NCBI GenBank assembly: GCA_021772955.1
Contig: JAJFKZ010000027.1
Coordinates: forward strand, 1-50,212
Direction: 5' to 3'
DNA: 50,212 nt
From: Gammaproteobacteria bacterium
GTDB lineage: Bacteria > Pseudomonadota > Gammaproteobacteria > Xanthomonadales > Wenzhouxiangellaceae
The position numbers and the translations under genes are program-made. The notes under the pieces are model-generated. The model worked only from the letters and a program-made list of their open reading frames with translations, searched no databases and was not told the origin of the DNA. Numbering within the stretch: position 1 is the stretch's first letter; every line of letters begins with the position of its first letter. This document shows positions 25,799 through 34,074 of the stretch, piece after piece.

Positions 25799-26916
25799 AT
25801 GCCACCAGTCTGCAGCTGTTGCATTCGTTGGCTGGCGGCAGCGCAGTATCCGGTGTACGACTGGCCGCGCAGCAGGGCTGTTCAAGGGCTGCAATCTGGA
25901 AGCAGGTGCAGGACTTGCGCGATTGCGGTATCGCCATCAGTGCAGTGCCCGGGCAAGGCTATCAATGGCAGCATGCAGCACAGCTGCTGGATGTCGGTAG
26001 CATTATGTCGCAACTGACAGCAACGGCTGCCGAGCGCTTGCAGCAGCTGCACTGCCTGCCGTCATGTGGCTCTACCAGCGCAGTGTTGGCGCAGCAACAG
26101 CAGCCTGGCAACAGCGTTTGCGTGACTGAATTCCAGACCGGTGGTCGTGGTCGCCGTGGGCGCCAATGGCTGGCTCCGGCCGGTGGCAGTCTGCTGCTGT
26201 CAATGCGCTGGGAATTCAATACCGGTGCCGGCGCGCTGGGCTTGCTGGGTATTCGTACTGGTTTGTTGTTGCGCGATTTGCTGCAGCAGTTCTGTAGCCT
26301 CAGTCTCGGCCTGAAATGGCCCAATGATGTGGTAGTGAGCGACCAGGGTTCAATCAGCAAGCTGGCCGGGATACTGATTGAACTGCAAGGCGGCATGGAT
26401 GGCCCGTGCACGGCCATCATCGGTGTTGGCGTCAACGTCAATTGGCAGGCCGATTATCTGCACATGACACGTACCGAACTCACTGCTGCAGAGGGCCAGG
26501 CTTACCCGCCTGTGGACCTGAACTCGCTGACTGCCGCGCATGCCGACGCAGCGGCGGTCTCGCGAAACTTGCTGGCAGCGCTGCTGATCAACCGCCTGGT
26601 GGCAATGTGTCAGAGCATGGAGTCGTCGCCGGGAACGGTCGTGAACGCCCAGATACAGGGGCAGTTGCAAGGGCAGTTGCAAGGCTCGGACGCGACGCTG
26701 CAGGCGCCGCTGAAGTTAGTCGACAACTGGCGCGAGCATGACGTCCTGTATGGGCATAAGCTGGCAGTGCAGCAGGGTAGCCAAAACATGGTTGGCGTTG
26801 CTGCGGGCATCGATTCTGGTGGTGCTTATCAGGTTGACATCGATGGCCAGCGTCGCGTTTTCAATTCGTCGGCAGTATCATTGCGGCTGCTTGAGAGCCA
26901 GCGGAGCAAAGCATGA
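25795..26916 (+). CDS. birA: Biotin-protein ligase / biotin operon repressor BirA
   Basis: Activates biotin to biotinyl-AMP and attaches it to the acetyl-CoA carboxylase carrier protein. It has 373 residues (E. coli 321). An N-terminal winged helix (about 1-65: GVRLAAQQGCSRAAIWKQV, GQGYQW) suggests it also represses biotin genes. The ligase core contains CGSTSAVLAQ, the biotin-binding TGGRGRRGRQW, LKWPNDVVV and KLAGILIEL, and the C-terminal domain follows at about 300. A small glutamine-rich duplication (GQLQGQLQG) is in the linker. Overlaps with plsY and coaX are both 4 bp, so this is a tightly coupled operon. Confidence 0.94.
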   Translation: MNATSLQLLHSLAGGSAVSGVRLAAQQGCSRAAIWKQVQDLRDCGIAISAVPGQGYQWQHAAQLLDVGSIMSQLTATAAERLQQLHCLPSCGSTSAVLAQQQQPGNSVCVTEFQTGGRGRRGRQWLAPAGGSLLLSMRWEFNTGAGALGLLGIRTGLLLRDLLQQFCSLSLGLKWPNDVVVSDQGSISKLAGILIELQGGMDGPCTAIIGVGVNVNWQADYLHMTRTELTAAEGQAYPPVDLNSLTAAHADAAAVSRNLLAALLINRLVAMCQSMESSPGTVVNAQIQGQLQGQLQGSDATLQAPLKLVDNWREHDVLYGHKLAVQQGSQNMVGVAAGIDSGGAYQVDIDGQRRVFNSSAVSLRLLESQRSKA

Positions 26917-27710
26917 ACAGTGCTGCAAGCAGCGCCTTGTTACTGGATGTCGGCAACACCCGCATCAAATGGCAATGGCGCGATCAATGCCCCACTAGCA
27001 GCCGTTCGGTCGGCTTGACGTCGGGCAGCCTGGAGGATCTGCAAGCGGCATTGTTGCAGCGGCAGGCCGCTGCTGCTACGTTTACCGCTGCGGGGATCTG
27101 CGTTGCCAATGCTGCGCGCAGAGCTTGTGTTGAGCAACTGCTGCAGCTGCGTTTTGGGGTGACCGTGGACTGGCTGAGCACGCGCGCGCGGGTTGCTGAT
27201 CTGATCTGTGCCTACGCTGATCCAACACAACTGGGAGTGGATCGTTGGGCCGTGCTGGCTGGTGCAAGATCGCTGTATCCGCAGGACAATGTCATCATTG
27301 CCGATTGTGGCAGCGCAACAACGATTGATTTTCTGCAGGCAGACGGGCTGCACCTGGGCGGCTGGATAGTCACGGGCTTGCAAGATTCCCTGCTGTCGAT
27401 CAGCCAACGTCTGCAGCATTTGCCGGTACTGAATGATCATCATCCAGCCAGTTTGCTGCTGCGGGCGCAAGACCAGCAATCGCCATTGGCCAACGAAACG
27501 TTATCGGCAATGGCCTTGGGTGCTGTTCATGCCCAGGCCGGATTACTGGAGCATGCCAACAAGCTGGCACCGAGTCTGGGCTGGTCCAACAGTCGATTGT
27601 TGCTTACCGGTGGCGATGCTGAACGCATTTTGCCGCGCTTGCGCGAGACAGCAGAGTGGCAGCCGGCATTGGTGTTTATCGGTATCACCTGGCTACAGGC
27701 GCAGCAATGA
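26913..27710 (+). CDS. coaX: Type III pantothenate kinase
   Basis: Phosphorylates pantothenate, the first step of coenzyme A synthesis, with the ASKHA fold. The 265-residue protein begins LLLDVGNTRIKWQW (phosphate-1 loop). It has GVDRWAVLAGA and IADCGSATTIDFL (phosphate-2), then GGWIVTGLQ and a C-terminal LLTGGDAERIL. birA-coaX is a common gammaproteobacterial pair, often followed by tRNA genes and tuf; that is not the case here. It is last in the kinase-plsY-birA-coaX operon. Confidence 0.94.
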   Translation: MNSAASSALLLDVGNTRIKWQWRDQCPTSSRSVGLTSGSLEDLQAALLQRQAAAATFTAAGICVANAARRACVEQLLQLRFGVTVDWLSTRARVADLICAYADPTQLGVDRWAVLAGARSLYPQDNVIIADCGSATTIDFLQADGLHLGGWIVTGLQDSLLSISQRLQHLPVLNDHHPASLLLRAQDQQSPLANETLSAMALGAVHAQAGLLEHANKLAPSLGWSNSRLLLTGGDAERILPRLRETAEWQPALVFIGITWLQAQQ

Positions 27711-27766
27711 CACGCTGCAAGTCGATGCTGCGATCGTGCTTGTCACAATCAGCAGGTCAAAAAAGC

Positions 27767-27803
27767 GCTGAGCCCCGGTAACATCCTGTTACCGGGGCTC
27801 AGC
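27767..27803 (-). terminator. Strong hairpin with U-tract on the minus strand
   Basis: GCTGAGCCCCGGTAACA and its exact complement form a 17-bp perfect stem around a 3-nt loop. On the plus strand it is preceded by AAAAAA and not followed by T residues. Read on the minus strand the stem is followed by GCGC-free spacing of two to three bases and then TTTTTT, the layout of an intrinsic terminator. So it fits a leftward transcript better than the coaX operon, although a stem this stable could slow or protect either transcript. Confidence 0.6.
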
Positions 27804-27934
27804 TTGCGGTCACCCACACTTGTTCTCCACTCCCGAGATACCGACGCTTTCGCTGCGTTTGACCTAAACGCTTCCATACGTCTGGCAACAATGACCTGGA
27901 TTCAGCTACAATGCTTACAAAGCTGGATTTACTG

Positions 27935-28032
27935 GTGGCCCTTCAAGCTGATAATGACAGCTTCAGTTGGTCTGTCAGCGTTCACGGTTCGGCGCGCAGT
28001 GTATGGCCTGAGCCCTTCATAAGCGCCGCAAC
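27935..28032. repeat. Dispersed intergenic repeat, copy B (upstream of MAPEG gene)
   Basis: Matches copy A at 7852-7954 with about 80% identity over 85 aligned bases and one 5-nt gap. The blocks TCTGTCAGCGTTCA and ATGGCCTGAG are identical. It ends 68 bp before the MAPEG start, almost the same spacing as copy A to skp. Both genes encode envelope proteins. Confidence 0.7.
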
Positions 28033-28099
28033 GCCGCTATGCACGCTGACCTGTCATGATCAGGCTGCCAGGTTAACATTGCAACGGGAGTACGAACTT

Positions 28100-28477
28100 A
28101 TGACCATAGCGTATTGGTGTGTTCTGGCGGCAGTAATCATGCCATTGTTGTTGGTAGGTGTGGCCAAGATCGGCACCGGCAGGCGTTATGATAATCACCG
28201 GCCAAGAGAATTTCTGGCCGCGCTCGATGGCTATCAGCAGCGCGCCAACTGGGCCCAGCAAAATGCCTACGAGGCGTTCCCGCCGTTTGCGGCTGCCGTG
28301 ATCATTGCTCAGCAACTGGATTTATCCCAAGCTACAGTTGATGTCTACGCCATGACTTTCATCGCTGCCAGGCTGTTGTATTCGTTGTGCTATATCATGG
28401 ACTGGGCGCTGTTGCGTTCGTTGTCCTGGACCGTGGGTTTTGCCTGCGTGATTGGACTGTTCGTTGCAAGTGCATGA
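28100..28477 (+). CDS. MAPEG family membrane protein
   Basis: A 125-residue protein with four hydrophobic helices. RANWAQQNAYEAFPPFAAAVIIAQ is the signature of the MAPEG superfamily (membrane-associated proteins in eicosanoid and glutathione metabolism), and ARLLYSLCYI is typical of the third helix. Bacterial members are mostly uncharacterised; some bind glutathione. CGGGAG 9 bp upstream fixes the ATG at 28100. Its leader contains a dispersed repeat also found upstream of skp. Confidence 0.88.
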   Translation: MTIAYWCVLAAVIMPLLLVGVAKIGTGRRYDNHRPREFLAALDGYQQRANWAQQNAYEAFPPFAAAVIIAQQLDLSQATVDVYAMTFIAARLLYSLCYIMDWALLRSLSWTVGFACVIGLFVASA

Positions 28478-28598
28478 AGTCTGTGCAGGCAAGCAGTCTG
28501 CGGCTGCGGTGCTGCTGACAATGAGCATTTGACAGGCTCGCATACTCGCAGTAATTTGAAACGACAATACCTGAAACCATGCCGACAAGGATAACAAT

Positions 28599-29174
28599 AT
28601 GAGTCTGAAAATTAGTCTGGAGTTGAGCCCGCAAGACCTGGAGCATTTCCGCTCGGTGATGGACCAGGCCGCAGCGGTCAGAAAAAAACGCTCAGAGCAG
28701 GAAATACTGCAGCTGGTAAACGATGTGCTGAAGCAGGGGCAGGTCGCCAAGGCGCCGGAATTCATCAAACAACGCATCGAAACGCTGGCCAAGATGGTGG
28801 CGATGGTCAAGGACGTCGCTTGGGGACTGGACGATTCCGATCGTGGTCGCGTGCTGGAAGCATTGGCCTATTTTGCCGACCCCCAGGACATCATTCCTGA
28901 CTCGGTACCGGTGCTGGGCTTTTTGGATGATGCGATCATGATCGAACTGATCGCACGGGAACTGAAGCCGGAGCTGGATGCCTACCATGAATTCTGTGTC
29001 TATCGTGCAGCCGAAGCGGCGCGGCGTGGTGAGAAAGTGGTCACCATGGACAAAGTCGAGTGGCTGGATCAGCGTCGCAAGGAGCTGCAATCACGCATGC
29101 GCCGCAGACGTCGCGGTCGTCGTGGTGGCGGCGGTGGCAGTGATTCATCGGGTTCGTGGTTTTCCTCATTCTGA
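28599..29174 (+). CDS. YkvA family protein (DUF1232)
   Basis: The 191-residue protein has an N-terminal charged helical part (about 1-80) and a DUF1232 core: EALAYFADPQDIIPDSVPVL and GFLDDAIMIELIAREL, the conserved Asp-Pro-rich pattern of YkvA proteins. The C-terminus is an odd low-complexity tail: an arginine run, then a glycine run, then Ser-rich ending WFSSF. No function is established for the family. AAGGATAAC sits upstream of the ATG. It is convergent with the ElaA-like gene. Confidence 0.85.
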   Translation: MSLKISLELSPQDLEHFRSVMDQAAAVRKKRSEQEILQLVNDVLKQGQVAKAPEFIKQRIETLAKMVAMVKDVAWGLDDSDRGRVLEALAYFADPQDIIPDSVPVLGFLDDAIMIELIARELKPELDAYHEFCVYRAAEAARRGEKVVTMDKVEWLDQRRKELQSRMRRRRRGRRGGGGGSDSSGSWFSSF

Positions 29175-29255
29175 AAACGCATTCCCGGCGCTGACTGGTC
29201 ATCGCCAATTCCAGTCGCTTGAGTTGGTTTGGCTATTGGAGAACGCCGCTGGTTT

Positions 29256-29708
29256 TCATGCAAAGCGCATGTCCACATGACTGATGCCATCCTCGTCGTA
29301 GGGTTCGCTCGTGGCGTGAAAGCCACATTTTGCGTACAGATGCTGCAGATGGGTTTGGGCACTCAATACAATTTCTGCATCAGGCCAGCACTGACTGGCG
29401 CTGGTTCGCAATAGACCGATCAGCCAACGCGCATGGCCCTGGCCGCGCCAGTCGGCGGCGATGATAATGCGGCCGATGCGAACCTGCTGTGGAGCAACTT
29501 GTAGCAGACGTCCATAAGCAAGCAGTTGCTGCTGATGCTGCACCAGCAGGTGCAGGGCTTGTTGGTCGGCATTGTCGATATCGGCATAGATGCATTGTTG
29601 TTCGACCACAAACACGGCACTGCGCAATTGCAAGACGGCGTAGAGTTGCGCATTGCTCAGCGCGTCGAACGAGCGCAGACGAACATGGCAGTTGGCTGGT
29701 GTTAGCAT
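29256..29708 (-). CDS. elaA: ElaA-like GNAT acetyltransferase
   Basis: GCN5-related N-acetyltransferase of 150 residues, close in layout to E. coli ElaA: LYAVLQLRSAVFVVEQQC near the N-terminus, the acetyl-CoA loop IGRIIIAADWRGQGHARWLI, AQTHLQHLYAKCGFH and EDGISHVDM at the end. The substrate is unknown. The ATG at 29708 has an AGG about 7 bp upstream; the frame is open to 29879, but that part is not conserved. It reads against YkvA and away from the SET gene. Confidence 0.88.
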   Translation of the reverse strand: MLTPANCHVRLRSFDALSNAQLYAVLQLRSAVFVVEQQCIYADIDNADQQALHLLVQHQQQLLAYGRLLQVAPQQVRIGRIIIAADWRGQGHARWLIGLLRTSASQCWPDAEIVLSAQTHLQHLYAKCGFHATSEPYDEDGISHVDMRFA

Positions 29709-29777
29709 CGTGTAACCTGCTGCTTTGCAATCATGAAACGCTACAATAGTGCAGTTTTGCATACTGTTTGGCACCTT

Positions 29778-29807
29778 TAGCCCGCATATTTCATGAAGGC
29801 GGGTTAG
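29778..29807. repeat. Short palindromic repeat, third copy
   Basis: TTAGCCCGC and GCGGGTTAG flank a core containing TTCATGAA, an inverted repeat of about 30 bp. It shares the CATG core and GCGGG-TAG end with the two units at 12711-12795, in the opposite orientation. It lies between the divergent ElaA-like and SET genes, where it could be a mobile palindrome, an operator or an RNA hairpin. Confidence 0.5.
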
Positions 29808-29923
29808 CGACGCCAAGCTACCAGATGGTTGCGCATTACGCCATGTCTTGAGGTCATTGAGCGACTCCGAAAGTGTCAACCAATATAAAACACTACACTA
29901 TCCATTTATTGAAGCTACTGTAC

Positions 29924-30310
29924 ATGCCAACCCGCAAACTCAAAAATGACAGCCCAGCGCCCGAGCACGATCCAGTTTATCAGAACAATCCCCGGGTTTA
30001 TGTCGCCATATCCGGCCTTCACGGCCACGGCCTGTTTGCCAGAAAACGCCTTGCCAAGGGTGACTTCATCGGCAGCTATTCCGGTCGCGAAACCGATCAG
30101 GATGGTACCCATGTACTGTGGTTATATGACGAGGATGAAGATCACTGGGAAGGCATCGATGGAGACAATGAAATGCGCTTTCTGAATCATGCCGAGCGGC
30201 CGAACGCAGATTTCTGGAATACCGATCTGTATGCCCTGCGCACGATTGAGCCGGATGAGGAAATCACTTTTGACTACAAGTGGGAGTCGGATGCTGAGGC
30301 AGGAGCTTAA
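29924..30310 (+). CDS. SET domain protein (putative lysine methyltransferase)
   Basis: A 128-residue protein that is essentially one SET domain. HGLFARKRLAKGDFIGSYSG is the N-terminal part, MRFLNHAERPNADFW the substrate/AdoMet pseudo-knot motif (usually NH[SC]xxPN), and EPDEEITFDYKWE the C-terminal catalytic tyrosine motif. SET proteins methylate lysines. In bacteria they are sporadic and their targets are mostly unknown. ATG 29924 gives the family-like start; the frame is open to 29873. It is followed by xthA after 2 bp, so they share an mRNA. Confidence 0.88.
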   Translation: MPTRKLKNDSPAPEHDPVYQNNPRVYVAISGLHGHGLFARKRLAKGDFIGSYSGRETDQDGTHVLWLYDEDEDHWEGIDGDNEMRFLNHAERPNADFWNTDLYALRTIEPDEEITFDYKWESDAEAGA

Positions 30311-30312
30311 CT

Positions 30313-31098
30313 GTGGCAGATAACACTTTCAGTATTGCCAGTTGGAACGTCAATTCATTAAAAGTTCGATTGCCGCAGGTGCTGGACTGGCTGGCTGCTA
30401 ACCCGGTCGATGTATTGGGCCTGCAGGAAACCAAGCTCACCGACGATAAGTTTCCACAGGTGGACCTGCAACAGGCTGGCTATCATGTGGTTTTCAGCGG
30501 CCAACCGACCTACAACGGCGTTGCCTTGCTGAGTCGTGAGCCGGCCACTGACGTGTTGCTGGAGCCGCCCAATCTGAGCGATGTACAACGCCGTATCATT
30601 GCTGCCAGCTATGGCGATATTCGCGTGATCAACCTGTATGTGGTGAATGGCAAGGCGGTCGGCGATGAAAAGTACAGCTATAAACTGGATTGGCTGCAGC
30701 GCGTTCATGCCTGGCTGGCTGAGGAAGTGCAGCGACATCATAAACTGCTGGTCATCGGCGACTTCAACATTGCCCCCGACGATGAAGATGTGCACGATCC
30801 ACAGGCCTGGCATGAGCAGATTCTGTGTTCAACACCTGAGCGCGAGCAGTTGCAGGCCATGCTGGATCTGGGTCTGCGCGACACCTTCAGGTTGTTTCAA
30901 CAGCAGCCGCAGCTGTACAGCTGGTGGGATTATCGTCAGGCCGGGTTTCGCCGCAACTTGGGCTTGCGCATTGATCTGATTCTGGCTTCCGTGGCGCTGG
31001 CTGATAAGTGTATCAGCAGCAGCATCGACAAGGAGCCGCGAAGACTGGAGCGGCCGTCGGATCATGCCCCGGTAATGGCGGTGTTTGAGCGGGCTTAA
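30313..31098 (+). CDS. xthA: Exodeoxyribonuclease III
   Basis: AP endonuclease / 3'-5' exonuclease in base-excision repair. The 261-residue protein shows the family order SIASWNVNSLKVRLPQVLDW, LGLQETKL (catalytic Glu), INLYVVNG, VIGDFNIAPDDEDVHDP (catalytic Asp-Asn), SWWDYRQAGFRRNLGLRID and PSDHAPVMA (catalytic Asp-His). It starts at GTG 30313 with AGGAG 8 bp upstream, 2 bp after the SET gene. Its stop overlaps the mrcA stop by 4 bp in convergent orientation. Confidence 0.95.
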   Translation: MADNTFSIASWNVNSLKVRLPQVLDWLAANPVDVLGLQETKLTDDKFPQVDLQQAGYHVVFSGQPTYNGVALLSREPATDVLLEPPNLSDVQRRIIAASYGDIRVINLYVVNGKAVGDEKYSYKLDWLQRVHAWLAEEVQRHHKLLVIGDFNIAPDDEDVHDPQAWHEQILCSTPEREQLQAMLDLGLRDTFRLFQQQPQLYSWWDYRQAGFRRNLGLRIDLILASVALADKCISSSIDKEPRRLERPSDHAPVMAVFERA

Positions 31099-33677
31099 TT
31101 GATCCCGAACGGATCAACTGCGGGCTGCTCCTCGGTCAGGTTCTGTTGCTGCGCACGCATGGCGGTGAGCTGCTGCAAGGTGATCACCTCAGGAATTGCT
31201 CCAGGGGCATGGGCGTCGGCCAGCTTGCCGGTTTCGGCATCAATCCAGACTTGTGCTACGCCTGCGGGCATGCTTGGCTGGCGGTCTTCGGAGTCGCGCA
31301 GAGCGACGCGCATATAGTCAATCCAGATCGGTAATGCGGCCACACCGCCAAGCTCATTTTTACCCAGCGGACTGAAATCATCGAAACCGGTCCATACCGT
31401 GGTAACCACGTCACTGTTGAAGCCGGAAAACCAGGCATCTCGTTGCTCATTGGTGGTGCCGGTTTTGCCAGCCAGATCAGATCGGCCCAGGACCATCGCG
31501 CGCCGTCCGGTGCCCGCTTTGATCACTGATGCCATCATCGAACGGGTCAGGTACACGGTGCTGGCATCGATCGCGCGCTTGCGATAAGCCGGTAGTGGTG
31601 GTCCCTCCAGGCCGTTGCTCTTGAACAGCCTGCGCAGTATCGGAGCAGTATCGCGGATGCGCTGGTCAGCATTGTTGATGAGACCGATCTGTGGGTTGAT
31701 TTCACTGCTGGTGGTGGAAACATCCAGCAATTCTGCGCTGGAGTCGACGGCGATTGTTTGCTCGTCGATGGCTGGACAGCGTTCACATAGCTGCACAGGG
31801 GTGGTGCTGAGCAGAACATTGTTGGCCTGATCGCGAATTTCCCTGAGCCAGTAGGCTTGTACCTGATAGCCGCCATTGGCCAGCATGGCGTAGCCCTGCG
31901 CCAGCTGCATCGGACTCAGGTTGGCGGATCCCAGTGCCATGGACAGGTTGCGCGGCAAGGTTTGCGGGTCAAACCCGAAACGCGCCAATGAGTCGATGGC
32001 AGGTTGTATGCCAATATCTTCCAGTAGTCGCACCGAAATCAGGTTGCGTGAATGGGTCATGGCCTCGCGCAGTCGGGTCGGCCCATAGAAGCTGCGGCTG
32101 AAGTTTTGCGGCTTCCAGGCTTCGGCATCAGCGCCATCACGAAACACCACCGGAGCATCATTGACCACGGATGCCGGACTGTAGCCAGAATCAATCGCGG
32201 TGGCATAGATGAATGGCTTGAAACTGCTGCCCGGCTGGCGCTGTGCCTGGATGGCGCGGTTGAACTTGCTGCGATAGAAATCAAAGCCACCGCTCAATGC
32301 CAGCACTGCACCATCGGTTGGATCCAGTGAGATAATGGCGCCTTGTACTTCCGGTACCTGTGCTAGTTCCCAGCCGCCTTGATCGGTCATCTGGACGCGA
32401 ATGAGATCACCAGCTTGCAGGACTGCGCTGATACTTTCGGGTTGTTTGCCCATGGCGTTGACCGACAACATTGGTCGCGCCCAGACCAGGGCCGGCAGGT
32501 CCAGGGTGACGGTCTGACCATTGCCCATTTGCACCAGCGCCAGTTGCGCATCTGCTTCCAGTACCAGGCCGGTGAGCATGCCGTTGACGATCTGATATTG
32601 ATCCAGTAGCTGTTGTCTGGAGGCAACGCTTTGATGGTCGTTCAGGTCAACGTGTGCTTCCGGACCACGGTAACCGTGTCGGCGATCATAGTCCATGAGG
32701 CCCTGACGCAAGGCCTGATTGGCGGCCAGCTGATTGCGGGTGTCAATGGTGGTGACAATCCGCATGCCGGATTCGTAGACTTCGGTACCGAAGTTTTTCA
32801 CCGCCCAGGCGCGCGCCATTTCGGCCAGATAAGGTGCGCTAACAGCATGGTTCTCCTGATGCCGGAACGCTGTCACCACTGCAGTATAGGCCTGTTGGTA
32901 CTGTTCATCGTCGATGATATCCAGCTCATGCATGCGCGTGAGCACATAGTTGCGGCGCGCGGTAGCAGCTTGTGGATTGGTGATCGGGTTGATTTTCGAT
33001 GGCCGTTGGGTGATGCCGGCTATCATGGCGGACTCGGCCAGGGTCAACTCGGCCAGAGGCTTGCCATAGTACACTTGCGCTGCCGCAGCTACTCCGTAGG
33101 CACGATGGCCCAGATAGATCTTGTTCAGATACAGCTGCAGTATCTGATCCTTGCTCAACTCGCGTTCCATTTTCAGCGACAGCATGATTTCCTTGAGCTT
33201 GCGCACATAGGTTTTGTCGCTGCTGAGGAAAAAGCCACGCGCCAGCTGCATAGTGATGGTGCTGCCGCCTTGACCTTTCTGACCGGTGCGTAACAGCTCG
33301 AATACGGCCCGGGCGATGCCCTGCCAGTCGATGCCTGGATGGCTGTAAAAGCGATCGTCCTCACTGGCAATAAAGGCGTTGCGCAAACTCGGCGGGATGT
33401 CAGAGAGCGCGATCGGGATGCGTCGTTTTTCACCGAAGCTGCTCAGGGAACTGCGATCTGCGGTCTCGATAATCAGCGGGCTTTGCAGCTGTACATCAGC
33501 CAGCATATCCACCTCAGGCAAATCGGGTGCCAGAATCAACCACGTGGCAGCCAGTCCCAATATGCCGATAACGACGCCAGTAAACGCCAGCCGCAGGGCC
33601 CAGATGCTGAGTTTAACCAGTGTGGTTTTAGCCAATGTCTTTTTAGGCCGGGTTTCGGATGCTGATGGCTTGGTCAT
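31095..33677 (-). CDS. mrcA: Penicillin-binding protein 1A (bifunctional)
   Basis: Class A PBP that polymerises and cross-links peptidoglycan. It has 860 residues. There is one membrane anchor (about 28-50) and a family 51 glycosyltransferase domain with ASEDDRFYSHPGID (catalytic Glu near 105), QGGSTITMQLARGFF and QILQLYLNKIYLGHRAYG. An OB-like insert at about 340-430 follows. The transpeptidase has GSSFKPF near residue 483, SRN, and KTGTT near 739. It is divergent from pilMNOPQ, as in Pseudomonas (ponA). The last four bases overlap xthA. Confidence 0.95.
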   Translation of the reverse strand: MTKPSASETRPKKTLAKTTLVKLSIWALRLAFTGVVIGILGLAATWLILAPDLPEVDMLADVQLQSPLIIETADRSSLSSFGEKRRIPIALSDIPPSLRNAFIASEDDRFYSHPGIDWQGIARAVFELLRTGQKGQGGSTITMQLARGFFLSSDKTYVRKLKEIMLSLKMERELSKDQILQLYLNKIYLGHRAYGVAAAAQVYYGKPLAELTLAESAMIAGITQRPSKINPITNPQAATARRNYVLTRMHELDIIDDEQYQQAYTAVVTAFRHQENHAVSAPYLAEMARAWAVKNFGTEVYESGMRIVTTIDTRNQLAANQALRQGLMDYDRRHGYRGPEAHVDLNDHQSVASRQQLLDQYQIVNGMLTGLVLEADAQLALVQMGNGQTVTLDLPALVWARPMLSVNAMGKQPESISAVLQAGDLIRVQMTDQGGWELAQVPEVQGAIISLDPTDGAVLALSGGFDFYRSKFNRAIQAQRQPGSSFKPFIYATAIDSGYSPASVVNDAPVVFRDGADAEAWKPQNFSRSFYGPTRLREAMTHSRNLISVRLLEDIGIQPAIDSLARFGFDPQTLPRNLSMALGSANLSPMQLAQGYAMLANGGYQVQAYWLREIRDQANNVLLSTTPVQLCERCPAIDEQTIAVDSSAELLDVSTTSSEINPQIGLINNADQRIRDTAPILRRLFKSNGLEGPPLPAYRKRAIDASTVYLTRSMMASVIKAGTGRRAMVLGRSDLAGKTGTTNEQRDAWFSGFNSDVVTTVWTGFDDFSPLGKNELGGVAALPIWIDYMRVALRDSEDRQPSMPAGVAQVWIDAETGKLADAHAPGAIPEVITLQQLTAMRAQQQNLTEEQPAVDPFGIN

Positions 33678-34074
33678 TTGCGGTAATGATTCGTATCGTT
33701 ATGGCGCCAGATGGCCGGGTTTATGATTGTACAATTGCGAAGCGCTGCCGCGTTGCCTGTATGGGGAATTGTCAGACAAGGGTGCTATTAGACAAGATTT
33801 GCCGGTTTTGTTCATGAAATTATCACGTGATATGAATAGAATGCGCAAAATGTTTTGATTCTGAGTTAACAAAGTGTTATAAATGCTAACTAGCGGAAAG
33901 CATGTAAAGAGTCCATGGTTTCCAATGAGTTATTAAAACTAGCTTGAAAACGTATAATGTGTATGACAAGGATGTCACCAGATTACCGCAAAGACGCTGA
34001 CTGTCAGAGACAAAAGCATCGCTGTGTTTTTCAGTTCAGTTTCTTGAGCATGCATTATAAATGAGGATGATACA
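33678..34074. promoter_or_regulatory. 397-bp divergent promoter region, mrcA / pilMNOPQ
   Basis: This AT-rich gap between divergent start codons holds no ORF I trust. TATAAT at 33953-33958 is the best -10 box for the pil operon, 117 bp before pilM; the sequence 17 bp upstream (TTATTA) is only a weak -35. A perfect 12-bp palindrome TATCACGTGATA lies at 33821-33832 and could bind a dimeric regulator. I could not settle on a promoter for mrcA. Confidence 0.4.

Larger units (their letters stand above)
27711..28099. other. 389-bp non-coding gap between coaX and the MAPEG gene
   Basis: This gap holds a perfect 17-bp stem hairpin (27767-27803) and copy B of the dispersed repeat (27935-28032), both listed separately. 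No tRNA cloverleaf was seen. The open frame that runs into the MAPEG gene from 27911 overlaps the repeat, has no family similarity and is taken as non-coding. The remaining ~130 bp between the hairpin and the repeat show nothing I recognise. Confidence 0.6.

Noticed and set aside
27911-28099. N-terminal extension of the MAPEG protein
   Set aside because: It coincides with the dispersed repeat, and a good ribosome site precedes the ATG at 28100.
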